Below are positions 1 to 5,145 of a stretch of 5,145 bases of DNA, in pieces. This stretch comes from Gammaproteobacteria bacterium (GTDB lineage: Bacteria; Pseudomonadota; Gammaproteobacteria; Steroidobacterales; Steroidobacteraceae). Below the pieces are notes generated by a model. That model saw only the letters and a list, made by a program, of their open reading frames with translations. It searched no databases and was not told the DNA's origin. The translations under genes were made by a program, and so were the position numbers. The stretch's first letter is position 1; the number at the start of each line of letters is the position of its first letter. The stretch spans positions 1-5,145 of the forward strand of contig JADLDF010000028.1 in assembly GCA_020846815.1 (NCBI GenBank). The letters run 5' to 3'.

Positions 1-1691
1 CCCTCGGAGCCGAGCCAGACGTCGCTCGAAGTGACGATCTCCTCGCGGATGGAGTCGATCGGCGGGTTCGTGACCTGGGCAAAGAGCTGCTTGAAGTAGT
101 CGAACAGCAGGCGGCTCTTGGTCGACAGCGCGGCGAGCGGCGTGTCGTTGCCCATGCTGCCCGTAGCCTCGATACCGTCGCGGGCCATCGGCGCCATGAG
201 GATGCGCTGGTCCTCGAAGGTGTAGCCGAAGGCGAGCTGGCGCTGCAGCAGGGTCTCGGGCTCGGGCACGGGCAGCGCGGTGCCGGCGGGCAGGTCCTTC
301 AGGTGCACGAGGTGCTGCTGCACCCACTCGGCGTAGGGGCGCTCGCCGACGACGCTGCGCTTGATCTCCTCGTCCTCGATGATGCGGCCCTGCTCGATGT
401 CGACGAGGAACATGCGGCCGGGCTGCAGGCGGCCCTTGCGCACGACCTCCTGCGGTGCGAACTGCAGCACGCCGGCCTCGCTCGCCATGACGACGAGATC
501 GTCCCTGGTCACGTAGTAACGCGCAGGCCGCAGGCCGTTGCGATCGAGCACGGCGCCGATCTGGCGGCCGTCGGTGAAGGAGATGGCCGCGGGGCCGTCC
601 CAGGGCTCCATCAGCGAGCTGTGGAACTGGTAGAACGCGCGCCGCGCCGGGTCCATGGACTCGTGCCTGGCCCAGGGCTCGGGGATCATCATCATCATGG
701 CGTGCGGTAGGCTGCGGCCGCCGAGCACCAGCAGCTCGAGCACGTTGTCGAACATCGAGCTGTCGGAGCCGTTGACGTTGACGATGGGCTTGAGCTTGTG
801 GATGTCCTCGCCGAAGAGCTCGGACTCGAACAACGCTTCGCGGGCGCGCATCCAGTTGATGTTGCCGCGCAGGGTGTTGATCTCGCCGTTGTGCGCGAGA
901 TAGCGGTACGGGTGGGCGCGGTCCCAGCTCGGGAAAGTGTTGGTGCTGAAGCGCGAGTGCACCAGCGCCAGCGCGGTCTCGATCGCGGGGTGGTTGAGGT
1001 CGGGGAAGTACTGGTCGAGCTGGCCGGTCAGCAGCATGCCCTTGTAAACGAGGGTCTTGTAGCTCAGCGAGCAGACGTACCAGTACTCGGCGCCGCCCAG
1101 GGTCGTGGTGCGGATCTCGCTGTAGGCGCGCTTGCGGATCAGGTAGAGCTTACGCTCGAACTCGGCTTCGTCGGCGGTATCGGGGCCGCGCTCGATGAAG
1201 ACCATGCGGATGAAGGGCTCGCTGGCCTTGGCGGTCTCGCCGAGCATGGCGTTGTTCGTGGGCACGGTGCGCGCGCCCAGATAGATCTGGCCCTCCGACT
1301 GGACCACGCGGGCGAAGACCTGCTCGATGCGGCGGCGCTGGGTCGGGTTCTTGGGCATGAAGACCAGGCCCGCGCCGTAGTGGCCGGGCTCGGGCAGACG
1401 GATGCCGGACTTGCGGGTGACCTCCTTCAGGAAGGCATGCGGCATCTGCATGAGCACGCCGGTGCCGTCGCCAGTGTTGGTCTCGCAGCCGCAGGCGCCG
1501 CGGTGGTCGAGGTTCTTCAGGACCTGGATGGCCTGCTTGAGGATCGCGTTGGACTTGCGGCCCTTGATGTCGACGACGAAGCCGAAACCGCAGGCGTCCT
1601 TTTCGAACTGGGGGTCGTAGAGGCCCTGCTTGCCGGGGCGCTGGGTGCGGGGGCGGAGGCGGGAGCGGGTCTTCGTCGTCGGGCGGGTCAT
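1..1691 (-). CDS. gltB: glutamate synthase large subunit, N-terminal 563 codons (cut by window edge)
   Basis: The large (alpha) subunit of glutamate synthase takes the amide nitrogen of glutamine and transfers it to 2-oxoglutarate, making two glutamates; it normally works in the cytoplasm with the small subunit GltD. The reading frame is open from the start to the left edge. After a basic, Arg/Thr-rich 33-residue leader comes DACGFGFV; Cys34 would be the N-terminal nucleophile exposed by propeptide removal. Other class II amidotransferase marks are [14 protein letters not shown] (Arg247), [11 protein letters not shown] (Asn268 and Gly269, oxyanion hole) and [10 protein letters not shown] (Asp310). 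The segment [15 protein letters not shown] near residue 540 belongs to the central domain. The FMN-binding, Fe-S and C-terminal domains of this roughly 1500-residue family lie outside the window. ATG 1691 is preferred because GAGGTG lies 7 bases upstream. ATG 1706 is in frame and adds five residues. The assignment is secure; the exact start is less so. Confidence 0.97.
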   Translation of the reverse strand, partial: MTRPTTKTRSRLRPRTQRPGKQGLYDPQFEKDACGFGFVVDIKGRKSNAILKQAIQVLKNLDHRGACGCETNTGDGTGVLMQMPHAFLKEVTRKSGIRLPEPGHYGAGLVFMPKNPTQRRRIEQVFARVVQSEGQIYLGARTVPTNNAMLGETAKASEPFIRMVFIERGPDTADEAEFERKLYLIRKRAYSEIRTTTLGGAEYWYVCSLSYKTLVYKGMLLTGQLDQYFPDLNHPAIETALALVHSRFSTNTFPSWDRAHPYRYLAHNGEINTLRGNINWMRAREALFESELFGEDIHKLKPIVNVNGSDSSMFDNVLELLVLGGRSLPHAMMMMIPEPWARHESMDPARRAFYQFHSSLMEPWDGPAAISFTDGRQIGAVLDRNGLRPARYYVTRDDLVVMASEAGVLQFAPQEVVRKGRLQPGRMFLVDIEQGRIIEDEEIKRSVVGERPYAEWVQQHLVHLKDLPAGTALPVPEPETLLQRQLAFGYTFEDQRILMAPMARDGIEATGSMGNDTPLAALSTKSRLLFDYFKQLFAQVTNPPIDSIREEIVTSSDVWLGSE

Positions 1692-1703
1692 CGGCGGACA
1701 CCT
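1677..1703. repeat. direct repeat copy 1, covering the gltB start
   Basis: This 27-base stretch recurs at 1748-1774 in the same orientation with a single mismatch (1700 A against 1771 G); the first 23 bases are identical. The copy spans the gltB ribosome binding site, start codon and first five codons. A second, 10-base match (1612-1621 against 1737-1746, the codons for Tyr-Asp-Pro) has the same relative order, so the upstream segment looks like a shortened, degenerate copy of the gltB 5' end. Confidence 0.85.
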
Positions 1704-1704
1704 C
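1699..1704 (-). promoter_or_regulatory. ribosome binding site of gltB
   Basis: On the minus strand GAGGTG stands 7 bases before ATG 1691, a normal Shine-Dalgarno distance. It favours ATG 1691 over the in-frame ATG at 1706, which would place this site inside the coding region. The duplicated copy of this region further upstream has G for A here, giving the weaker GGCGT. Confidence 0.7.
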
Positions 1705-1762
1705 ATATATGGCGCTCGCGCTGCCGACGCACGTCCGGGTCGTAGACCGTCGGGCGGGTCAT
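1703..1762 (-). other. possible 19-codon upstream ORF before gltB
   Basis: Starting at the ATG inside the second repeat copy, the minus strand encodes [19 protein letters not shown] and then TGA. The first five residues equal those of GltB (MTRPT), and the following YDP echoes GltB residues 25-27. The TGA overlaps the in-frame alternative gltB ATG at 1706 as ATGA, the arrangement typical of translational coupling. The ribosome binding site is weak (AGGCG 8 bases upstream). It may be only a by-product of the duplication; no function is assigned and expression is unproven. Confidence 0.3.
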
Positions 1763-1774
1763 CGGCGGACGCCT
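1748..1774. repeat. direct repeat copy 2, upstream of gltB
   Basis: Second copy of the repeat that covers the gltB start, offset by 71 bp. Because 71 is not a multiple of three, the ATG in this copy (minus strand, 1762) is out of frame with gltB. The sequence between the copies has no other obvious kinship to gltB except the 10-base Tyr-Asp-Pro-coding match at 1737-1746. Confidence 0.85.
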
Positions 1775-1839
1775 GACAGGGCGCCTGCAGGCGTGGAGCC
1801 GGGTGGACGCTCGGAACTCTATCGGGTGGCTGGCGGGGT

Positions 1840-1855
1840 GCCCATGAAAATGGGC
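1840..1855. repeat. short perfect hairpin with GAAA loop
   Basis: GCCCAT and ATGGGC form a perfect 6-bp inverted repeat around the tetraloop GAAA, just upstream of the vapBC operator. In plus-strand RNA this would be a stable GNRA-capped stem. There is no run of T after it, so it does not look like an intrinsic terminator. It lies upstream of the proposed vapBC promoter, so it may be a further DNA-binding element or simply chance. Confidence 0.4.
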
Positions 1856-1858
1856 TAT

Positions 1859-1887
1859 CTGACTCATCAATATGAGTCATGTAGACT
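1859..1887 (+). promoter_or_regulatory. candidate promoter of the vapBC operon
   Basis: CTGACT (1859-1864, 4 of 6 to TTGACA) and TAGACT (1882-1887, 4 of 6 to TATAAT) are separated by exactly 17 bases in the most AT-rich patch of the window. Initiation about 7 bases beyond the -10 box would fall at 1894-1895, on the antitoxin ATG itself, implying a leaderless message. The boxes are embedded in the operator half-sites, so a bound antitoxin would block polymerase. Assigned by sequence match only. Confidence 0.4.
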
Positions 1888-1890
1888 CAT
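1860..1890. promoter_or_regulatory. vapBC operator: three alternating half-sites
   Basis: TGACTCAT (1860-1867) and ATGAGTCA (1872-1879) form a perfect 8-bp inverted repeat with a 4-base centre. A third half-site GACTCAT follows at 1884-1890, making a second inverted repeat with 1872-1878. Half-site starts are 11 and 12 bp apart, about one helical turn, as expected for cooperative binding of ribbon-helix-helix dimers. The location overlaps the candidate promoter and runs into the antitoxin start. Autorepression by VapB or the VapBC complex is known for the family; here it is inferred. Confidence 0.65.
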
Positions 1891-1894
1891 GGAT

Positions 1895-2149
1895 ATGACC
1901 AAAAGACTACAGGTGTTGCTGGAGGACGCGGAGTACGCGGCGCTGCAAAAGGCGGCCGTGGCCCGCCGGGTCACGGTGGCCGAGTGGGTGCGGCGAGCCC
2001 TGGTCGCGGCGCGGCGGCTGGAGGCCTCGGGGGACCTGGACCGCAAGCTCGATGCAATCCGGGCCGCGGTGCGGCACACGGGACCGAGCGGCCCGATCGA
2101 ACGCTTCGCCGACGAGATCGAGCGCGGCTACGGCGGCGGCGGGAGCTGA
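1895..2149 (+). CDS. vapB: VapB-type antitoxin, ribbon-helix-helix protein
   Basis: This 84-residue protein is the likely antitoxin of the PIN toxin directly downstream: it should bind and neutralise the toxin and repress the operon. The first residues, MTKRLQVLLEDAEYAALQKAA, are the beta strand and first helix of a ribbon-helix-helix domain, followed by VTVAEWVRRALVAARR as the second helix. The C-terminal part, with DRKLDAIRAAV and IERFADEIERGY, is the acidic toxin-binding tail common in this VapB subfamily. ATG 1895 gives the canonical N-terminus; ATG 1889 adds Met-Asp and is equally possible. The frame is open much further upstream (ATGs at 1844 and 1850), but those residues do not resemble the family and would overlay the operator. 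No Shine-Dalgarno precedes 1889 or 1895, which fits a leaderless transcript. The stop lies 3 bases before the toxin start. Confidence 0.85.
   Translation: MTKRLQVLLEDAEYAALQKAAVARRVTVAEWVRRALVAARRLEASGDLDRKLDAIRAAVRHTGPSGPIERFADEIERGYGGGGS
2141..2145 (+). promoter_or_regulatory. ribosome binding site of the PIN toxin gene
   Basis: GGGAG inside the last codons of the antitoxin gene lies 7 bases before GTG 2153. This supports GTG 2153 as the toxin start rather than the adjacent GTG 2156, and indicates that toxin translation is tied to that of the antitoxin. Confidence 0.6.
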
Positions 2150-2152
2150 GCC

Positions 2153-2548
2153 GTGGTGTTCATCGACTCGAACGTGCCGATGTACCTCGTGGGCGCGGCC
2201 CATCCGAACAAGGTGGATGCGCAGCGGCGGCTTGAGCAGCTGGTGGCGGACCGGGTGCGGTTGGTCACCGATGCGGAGGTCATGAACGAGATCCTGCACC
2301 GCTACGTCGCGCTGGAGCGCAAGGGGTATATCCAGGCGGCCTTTGACCTGCTGCTGACAGTCGTAGATGAAGTACTACCTGTGGATCGCGCCGTGGTCGG
2401 GGGGGCAAAGCAGCTGGTGCTGCAGTACCCGGGGCTGCCGGTGCGGGTGGCGATGCACGTGGCGGCGATGCAGCGGCATGGCATCGAGCAGGTGCTGAGC
2501 TTCGATGCGGGGTTCGAGCGGGTGCCGCGGATCCTGCGGTTGAGGTGA
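2153..2548 (+). CDS. vapC: PIN-domain toxin VapC, one catalytic Asp replaced
   Basis: A 131-residue single PIN domain, the full family length. VapC toxins are Mg-dependent ribonucleases that cut tRNA or rRNA and stop translation. The first acidic residue is Asp5 in MVFIDSN, the second Glu46 in TDAEVMNEILHRY, and the last Asp118 in LSFDAGFERVP. The third, normally the Asp of (S)ARDALHVA, is Val99 here: the sequence reads VRVAMHVAAMQRHGIEQ, so the surrounding helix is kept but the metal ligand is lost. GTG 2153 is chosen from the upstream GGGAG and the canonical N-terminus. The gene starts 3 bases after the antitoxin stop and is surely co-transcribed with it. Family assignment is firm; catalytic activity is doubtful. 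It could be an inactivated toxin retained as a DNA-binding partner of the antitoxin, or a pseudo-toxin on its way out. Confidence 0.9.
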   Translation: MVFIDSNVPMYLVGAAHPNKVDAQRRLEQLVADRVRLVTDAEVMNEILHRYVALERKGYIQAAFDLLLTVVDEVLPVDRAVVGGAKQLVLQYPGLPVRVAMHVAAMQRHGIEQVLSFDAGFERVPRILRLR

Positions 2549-2567
2549 AGGAGATCCGCGCTCTCGG

Positions 2568-2585
2568 TTCACCCGTATGGGCGAA
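2568..2585. repeat. imperfect inverted repeat after vapC
   Basis: TTCACCC and GGGCGAA pair as a 7-bp stem with one mismatch around the loop GTAT, 20 bases after the toxin stop. No T-run follows, so it is at best a weak terminator for the toxin-antitoxin operon or a stem in the leader of the downstream cupin message. Confidence 0.25.
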
Positions 2586-2612
2586 TCTCGATGCGAGTGG
2601 CGCCGTCGGGGC

Positions 2613-3460
2613 ATGGGGCGTCCTCATGTCGAATTCCTCCAGACTCAGGCACTGGAGTGGCAGCCCACGCCGCTCGCGCACCTGACCGGCACGCTCTGCA
2701 AGATGCTGAGCCGGGACGAGGCAAGCGGGGCCTGTTCGATGCTGCTGCGGCTGCCGGAGGGCTGGCAGCACGCGGGACCTGGCATCTCGACGCCGAGGAG
2801 GAATTCCTCGTGCTGGACGGCGAGATGTCGCTGGGCGAGCACGTCTACGTGCAGGACTGCTACGGCCGGCTGCCGGCCTGGTGGACGCGGGGCGCGCTCC
2901 GCGTGGGCAAGGAAACGGTGCTGCTGTGCTTTTTCGAGCGGGCGCCCACGGCGGCGATGGGCGTGGACGTCCGTGCCGGCGAGGCGTCGCGCTGCGCGGT
3001 GCCGCGGCTCGATGCGTTCGAGATGGCATGGGAATCGGCCGGCATGGATCCGGCCTGCGCCGACATCGGCCTGCGCTGGAAGATGCTGCGCGGCCGGATC
3101 GGGGATGCGCAGACGACCATGCTCGTGGCCTGTCCGCCGCACCTGCACCCGCCGCAATGGCGGGGCCCGCAGGAAGTCCATGACTGTGTCGAGGAGATGT
3201 TCCTGCTCTCGGGAGACTATCTGAGCAACGTCGGGCGGATGCGCGAGGGGGCCTATTTCTGGCGTCCGCCCGGAGTCGCGCACGGCCCGTACGGCACGCG
3301 CCACGGCAATCTCGCACTGATCCGCACGATCGGCGCGCCGCTCGAGAACAACTGGACGCGCGGGGAGGTCGAGATCTCGCGCGATCCGGTCGCGCGGCCG
3401 TTCCTGCCGGAAGCGCTGCGCGCGCAGCACGGGCGGCCCTCGGTCCCGGACTCGTACTGA
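2613..3460 (+). pseudogene. two-domain cupin protein, broken by a 1-base deletion
   Basis: Two reading frames together make one bicupin protein of about 282 residues. The first frame gives MGRPHVEFLQTQALEW through LLRLPEGWQHAG (residues 1-55). The second resumes at WHLDAEEEFLVLDGEM and runs to the stop at 3458. Loss of one base at 2778-2779 (for example a C from CCC) explains the switch; restoring it reads GPWHLDAEEEF, the usual cupin strand. Domain 2 keeps HLHPPQWRGPQEVHDCVEEMFLLSGD and YFWRPPGVAHGPYG, typical metal-site motifs. As given, translation would leave the true frame after about 56 residues and stop at 3224. ATG 2613 is chosen by resemblance to the family N-terminus; ATG 2577 is in frame but less likely, and neither has a good ribosome binding site. 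The family has no well-defined function; it resembles anti-sigma ChrR-like or DUF4437-type cupins. A sequencing error cannot be excluded. Confidence 0.8.
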
Positions 3461-3500
3461 CCGCGGGTCGTGGGCGTTGCCGCGGAGGCGGCCCGCCCGA
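3461..3500. other. convergent intergenic gap between the two cupin genes
   Basis: The 40 bases between the two converging stop codons hold the palindrome CCGCGG twice (3461-3466 and 3480-3485), which could pair across a 13-base loop in either transcript. No T-run follows on either strand, so an intrinsic terminator is not supported. Confidence 0.3.
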
Positions 3501-3968
3501 TCACTCGAAACTCGATCCGTCCTTGCGGCGGTAGCCGCCGCCGCCGCTGTAGCGGCCCGGCAGGAACTTCATGTCGATGTCGGAGTATTCGCCGTGGTCG
3601 TCGTCGCTGCGGCTGCCGACGATCAGCAGCTCGGCGGGAGTACTGGAGGGGTTCTGGAAGTGATGGCCGTTGCGGTCGCCGGCCCTGAAGCCGGCGGCGT
3701 CGCCGGGACGCATCGGCTCTTCGCCCTCGTCGGTGACCAGCACGACTTCGCCGCTCAGCACGTACACGAACTCGTCCTCGTGGCTGTGCCAGTGACGCTG
3801 GCTGGACCAGGCGCCGGGCTGCAGGGTCAGGAGGTTGACGCCGAACTGCGTGAGGCCGGCGGCCTGGCCGAGGCGCAGCGCGATGCGACTCTCGCAGGGC
3901 GTGGCGTATTCCTTCGGATAAGTGGTGCCGGCGAAGACCGGGGCCTGGGTGCGGTCGATCCTGGGCAT
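3501..3968 (-). CDS. single-domain cupin protein
   Basis: This intact 155-residue protein has one cupin barrel. Motif 1 is HWHSHEDEFVYVLSGE, with His59, His61 and Glu66 as metal ligands and Gly73 closing the motif; motif 2 is MRPGDAAGFRAGDRNGHHFQN, with His102 as the fourth ligand and Asn106. The preceding LTQFGVNLLTLQPGAWSSQ is characteristic of a common group of small cupins whose substrate is unknown. The Asp- and Gly-rich tail (SRSDDDHGEYSDIDMK, then GRYSGGGGYRRKDG) is polar and probably flexible. No signal peptide or membrane segment is seen, so it should be cytoplasmic. AGGAG lies 9 bases before ATG 3968. It follows the oxidase and MFS remnants in the same direction and converges on the broken bicupin gene, whose stop is 40 bases away. 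A role in sugar, organic acid or aromatic metabolism is possible but cannot be assigned from sequence. Confidence 0.85.
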   Translation of the reverse strand: MPRIDRTQAPVFAGTTYPKEYATPCESRIALRLGQAAGLTQFGVNLLTLQPGAWSSQRHWHSHEDEFVYVLSGEVVLVTDEGEEPMRPGDAAGFRAGDRNGHHFQNPSSTPAELLIVGSRSDDDHGEYSDIDMKFLPGRYSGGGGYRRKDGSSFE

Positions 3969-3977
3969 CGCGATGAT

Positions 3978-3982
3978 CTCCT
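3978..3982 (-). promoter_or_regulatory. ribosome binding site of the small cupin
   Basis: AGGAG on the minus strand, 9 bases before ATG 3968. It supports that start and shows this gene can be translated independently of the broken genes upstream. Confidence 0.6.
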
Positions 3983-3995
3983 GGGCGCGGAGGAG

Positions 3996-4035
3996 CGAGC
4001 GTAGCGCGAGGCGATCGAGCGTGCTTTGCGCGAGG
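3996..4035. repeat. short imperfect tandem repeat upstream of the small cupin
   Basis: CGAGCGT recurs at 3996-4002 and 4016-4022, each followed by GCGCGAGG (at 4004-4011 and 4028-4035). The spacing differs by four bases. The stretch is GC-rich and non-coding and separates the oxidase remnant from the cupin start; it could be part of the cupin leader. No promoter boxes were recognised nearby. Confidence 0.3.
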
Positions 4036-4078
4036 GAACGGCGCGCTGTCTGCGCGCGGATGGGTCGGCACCGCGGGC

Positions 4079-4711
4079 CTGGAACAGCGCGATGGTGCTG
4101 ACGTGGTCCTTTTTTTCATAGTGGCCGGGCGCATTGGCGCCGCCGTCGGCCTGCTTCTGGATGTCGAGGTAGCGCATCGAGCCGCCGCACGAGGCCAGCG
4201 GCGTGCCGAAGCCCTCGAGCACCGCGAACGCGGACTCGGCGTGCGCGGGATCGCCGAGCCTGTTGGCCGAGAGGTTCAGCAGCGGCGCGCCCTGGGCGTT
4301 GCGCACCAGCACGGCGGCGAGGAACAGCGGCTCCGGCGCGGTCGGCGCGTACTGGAAGTAGCGGTCGAGCACGCCGCGGATCGCGGCGCCGCCATAGGTG
4401 ACGACGCGGGTCGTGACCGGAAATTCATGGGGGTGCCGTCCGAACTCGAACGAGACGCCGATGCCGAAAATGCCGCCGCCGCGCAGCGCCCAGAAGAGAT
4501 CGGCGTTCTCGCCGGCGTTCGCGGTCAGCTGGCGACCTTCGGCGCTGACGAGCTGCACTTCGCGCAGGTTGTCGATCGTCAGACCGTGCCGGCGCTGCAG
4601 GCGCCCCATGCCGCCGCCGAGCGTCAGCCCGCCGACACCGGTATGCGAGACGACACCGAAGGTGGTCGCGAGACCGGCGGCCTGGGCCGCGGCATCGAGG
4701 TCGCCGAGCCG
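4079..4711 (-). pseudogene. FAD-linked oxidase (berberine-bridge-like), internal fragment
   Basis: About 210 codons read as the middle of a FAD-binding oxidoreductase of the PCMH/BBE type, enzymes that oxidise alcohols or sugars with covalently bound FAD. Clear family motifs are GDLDAAAQAAGLATTFGVVSH, TGVGGLTLGGGMGRLQRRHG, LTIDNLREVQLVSAEG and ADLFWALRGGGIFGIGVSFE. The Cys that some members use for a second flavin bond is absent (VSHTG). The N-terminal third, with the flavin-attaching His loop, is missing because the frame begins at the junction with the MFS remnant near 4712. At the other end the match fades after LDIQKQADGGANAPGHYEKK, inside the BBE region; the usual C-terminal motif for the flavin site is not found. 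The frame stays open down to 3827 across the cupin gene, but that part is non-homologous. No start codon or ribosome binding site fits. Non-functional. Confidence 0.8.
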
Positions 4712-5145
4712 GCATAGGCACCGCCGAAAGCGAAGAACAGCAGCATGCTGGCGAGGCTGCGGCCACGGTATTCGGCACCGAAGAGCTGGCGGATCCTGCC
4801 CTGACCGGTGCGTGGGTCGGTGACGGAAATGGCGCCGGCACCGTCGCCGACGCGCGCGAGGTAGAGGCCGATAGGGATGGCCAGCGGCACGACGATGAAG
4901 GCGACGTAGCAGGCCGCACGCCAGTCGTACTTCGCGAGCAGCGGCGCCGCCAGCAGCGAGGCGAGCAGCTAGCCCAGCGGATAGCCGCACTGCAGCAGGC
5001 CCATCGCGACGCCGCGGTAGCGGTCGGCGGCGAGGCCGGCGCAGACGATCAGCAGCGCCGCGAACACGAAGCTGATGGTCAGGATCGTGCCCGCCGCCTC
5101 CAGCGGCAGCCGGAACTCGGCCAGGATCCCGGGGATCGCGTAGCC
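4712..5145 (-). pseudogene. MFS transporter, N-terminal part, truncated and with stop codon
   Basis: From the right edge the minus strand reads as a major facilitator permease: GYAIPGILAEFRLPLEAAG, a membrane segment ending CAGLAADR (loop 2-3 motif), then YRGVAMGLLQCGYPLG, a stop, LLASLLAAPLLAKYDW and RAACYVAFIVVPLAIPIGLYLA (helices 5 and 6), a central loop, and LASMLLFFAFGGAYAG (start of helix 7). Three defects are visible. TAG at 4969-4971 interrupts helix 5, where relatives have Trp or Tyr. Helices 3 and 4 seem to be missing between ADR and YRG, probably an in-frame deletion. The frame is cut inside helix 7 at the fusion with the oxidase fragment, after which it runs out of homology and stops at 4624. 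The start lies beyond the window. The style recalls metabolite/H+ symporters for organic acids, but the substrate cannot be told. Confidence 0.75.

Noticed and set aside
1150..1701. Minus-strand ORF of 183 codons near the gltB start
   Set aside because: Overlaps gltB in another frame, rich in Pro and Arg, a GC-content shadow.
798..1745. Long plus-strand ORF of 315 codons
   Set aside because: It is antisense to gltB; the translation is Ala/Gly/Val/Asp-rich with no family motif, and the opposite strand carries conserved GltB motifs throughout.
1709..1894. Extended N-terminus for the antitoxin
   Set aside because: The frame is open, but the extra residues are unlike the family, would overlay the operator and promoter, and the ribbon-helix-helix fold starts at MTKRLQVLL.
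2770..2790. Programmed ribosomal frameshift in the bicupin gene
   Set aside because: There is no slippery heptamer or evident downstream stimulatory stem, and bicupins of this kind are not known to use frameshifting; a simple base loss explains it.
2280..3317. Minus-strand ORF of 345 codons
   Set aside because: Low-complexity Arg/Ala/Pro/Ser translation opposite the toxin and bicupin genes; no domain seen.
4110..4116. Run of seven T as a terminator or frameshift site
   Set aside because: It lies within the oxidase remnant's frame without a preceding stem on the plus strand, and homology is already fading there, so neither role can be supported.
3253..4134. Minus-strand ORF of 293 codons across the cupin region
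   Set aside because: Shadow frame of the small cupin; Arg/Pro-rich with no motif. Its start at the A-rich codons near 4134 is fortuitous.
4103..4717. Plus-strand ORF of 204 codons
   Set aside because: Antisense to the recognised FAD-oxidase fragment; composition typical of a GC shadow.
4079..4990. A real MFS-oxidase fusion protein
   Set aside because: The two homologies are in different frames, the transporter has an in-frame stop, and both proteins lack essential parts.
1..5145. CRISPR array, tRNA, insertion sequence or integrase
   Set aside because: No regularly spaced repeats, tRNA-like cloverleaf or transposase or integrase motif was found on either strand.

Overview
This is a very GC-rich bacterial window. 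No ribosomal or other phylogenetic marker is present, so the lineage is not resolved; the gene families (long-form glutamate synthase, VapBC, cupins, an MFS permease, a FAD-dependent oxidase) would fit Pseudomonadota but also other high-GC phyla. No rRNA, tRNA, CRISPR array, integrase or transposase is visible.

Left third (1-1691, minus strand): the 5' part of gltB, the large subunit of glutamate synthase, running off the left edge. It carries the full glutamine amidotransferase domain with its catalytic Cys and is the only core-metabolism gene here. Its start region is partly duplicated 71 bp upstream, which creates a 19-codon upstream ORF beginning with the same five residues as GltB.

Middle (about 1840-2548, plus strand): a VapBC-type toxin-antitoxin operon, transcribed divergently from gltB. 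A local AT-rich patch carries three alternating 7-8 bp half-sites spaced about one helical turn, the expected layout for autoregulation by the ribbon-helix-helix antitoxin. The PIN toxin is full length but has Val where the family's third catalytic Asp normally sits.

Right half (2613-5145): a two-domain cupin gene on the plus strand broken by a single-base deletion; an intact single-domain cupin on the minus strand converging on it; then, upstream of that cupin on the minus strand, the remains of a FAD-linked oxidase and an MFS transporter. Oxidase and transporter are fused at a deletion junction near 4712: the transporter lacks its 3' part and the oxidase its 5' part. The transporter also has an in-frame stop. 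MFS, oxidase and cupin probably once formed a co-directional catabolic or transport cluster, of which only the small cupin still looks functional.

Overall picture: a conserved housekeeping gene (gltB) next to a decaying accessory region holding a toxin-antitoxin module with an apparently damaged toxin. I saw no convincing new multi-gene system. The most informative signals are the toxin active-site substitution, the operator architecture with a possibly leaderless promoter, the duplicated gltB start, and the chimeric pseudogene.
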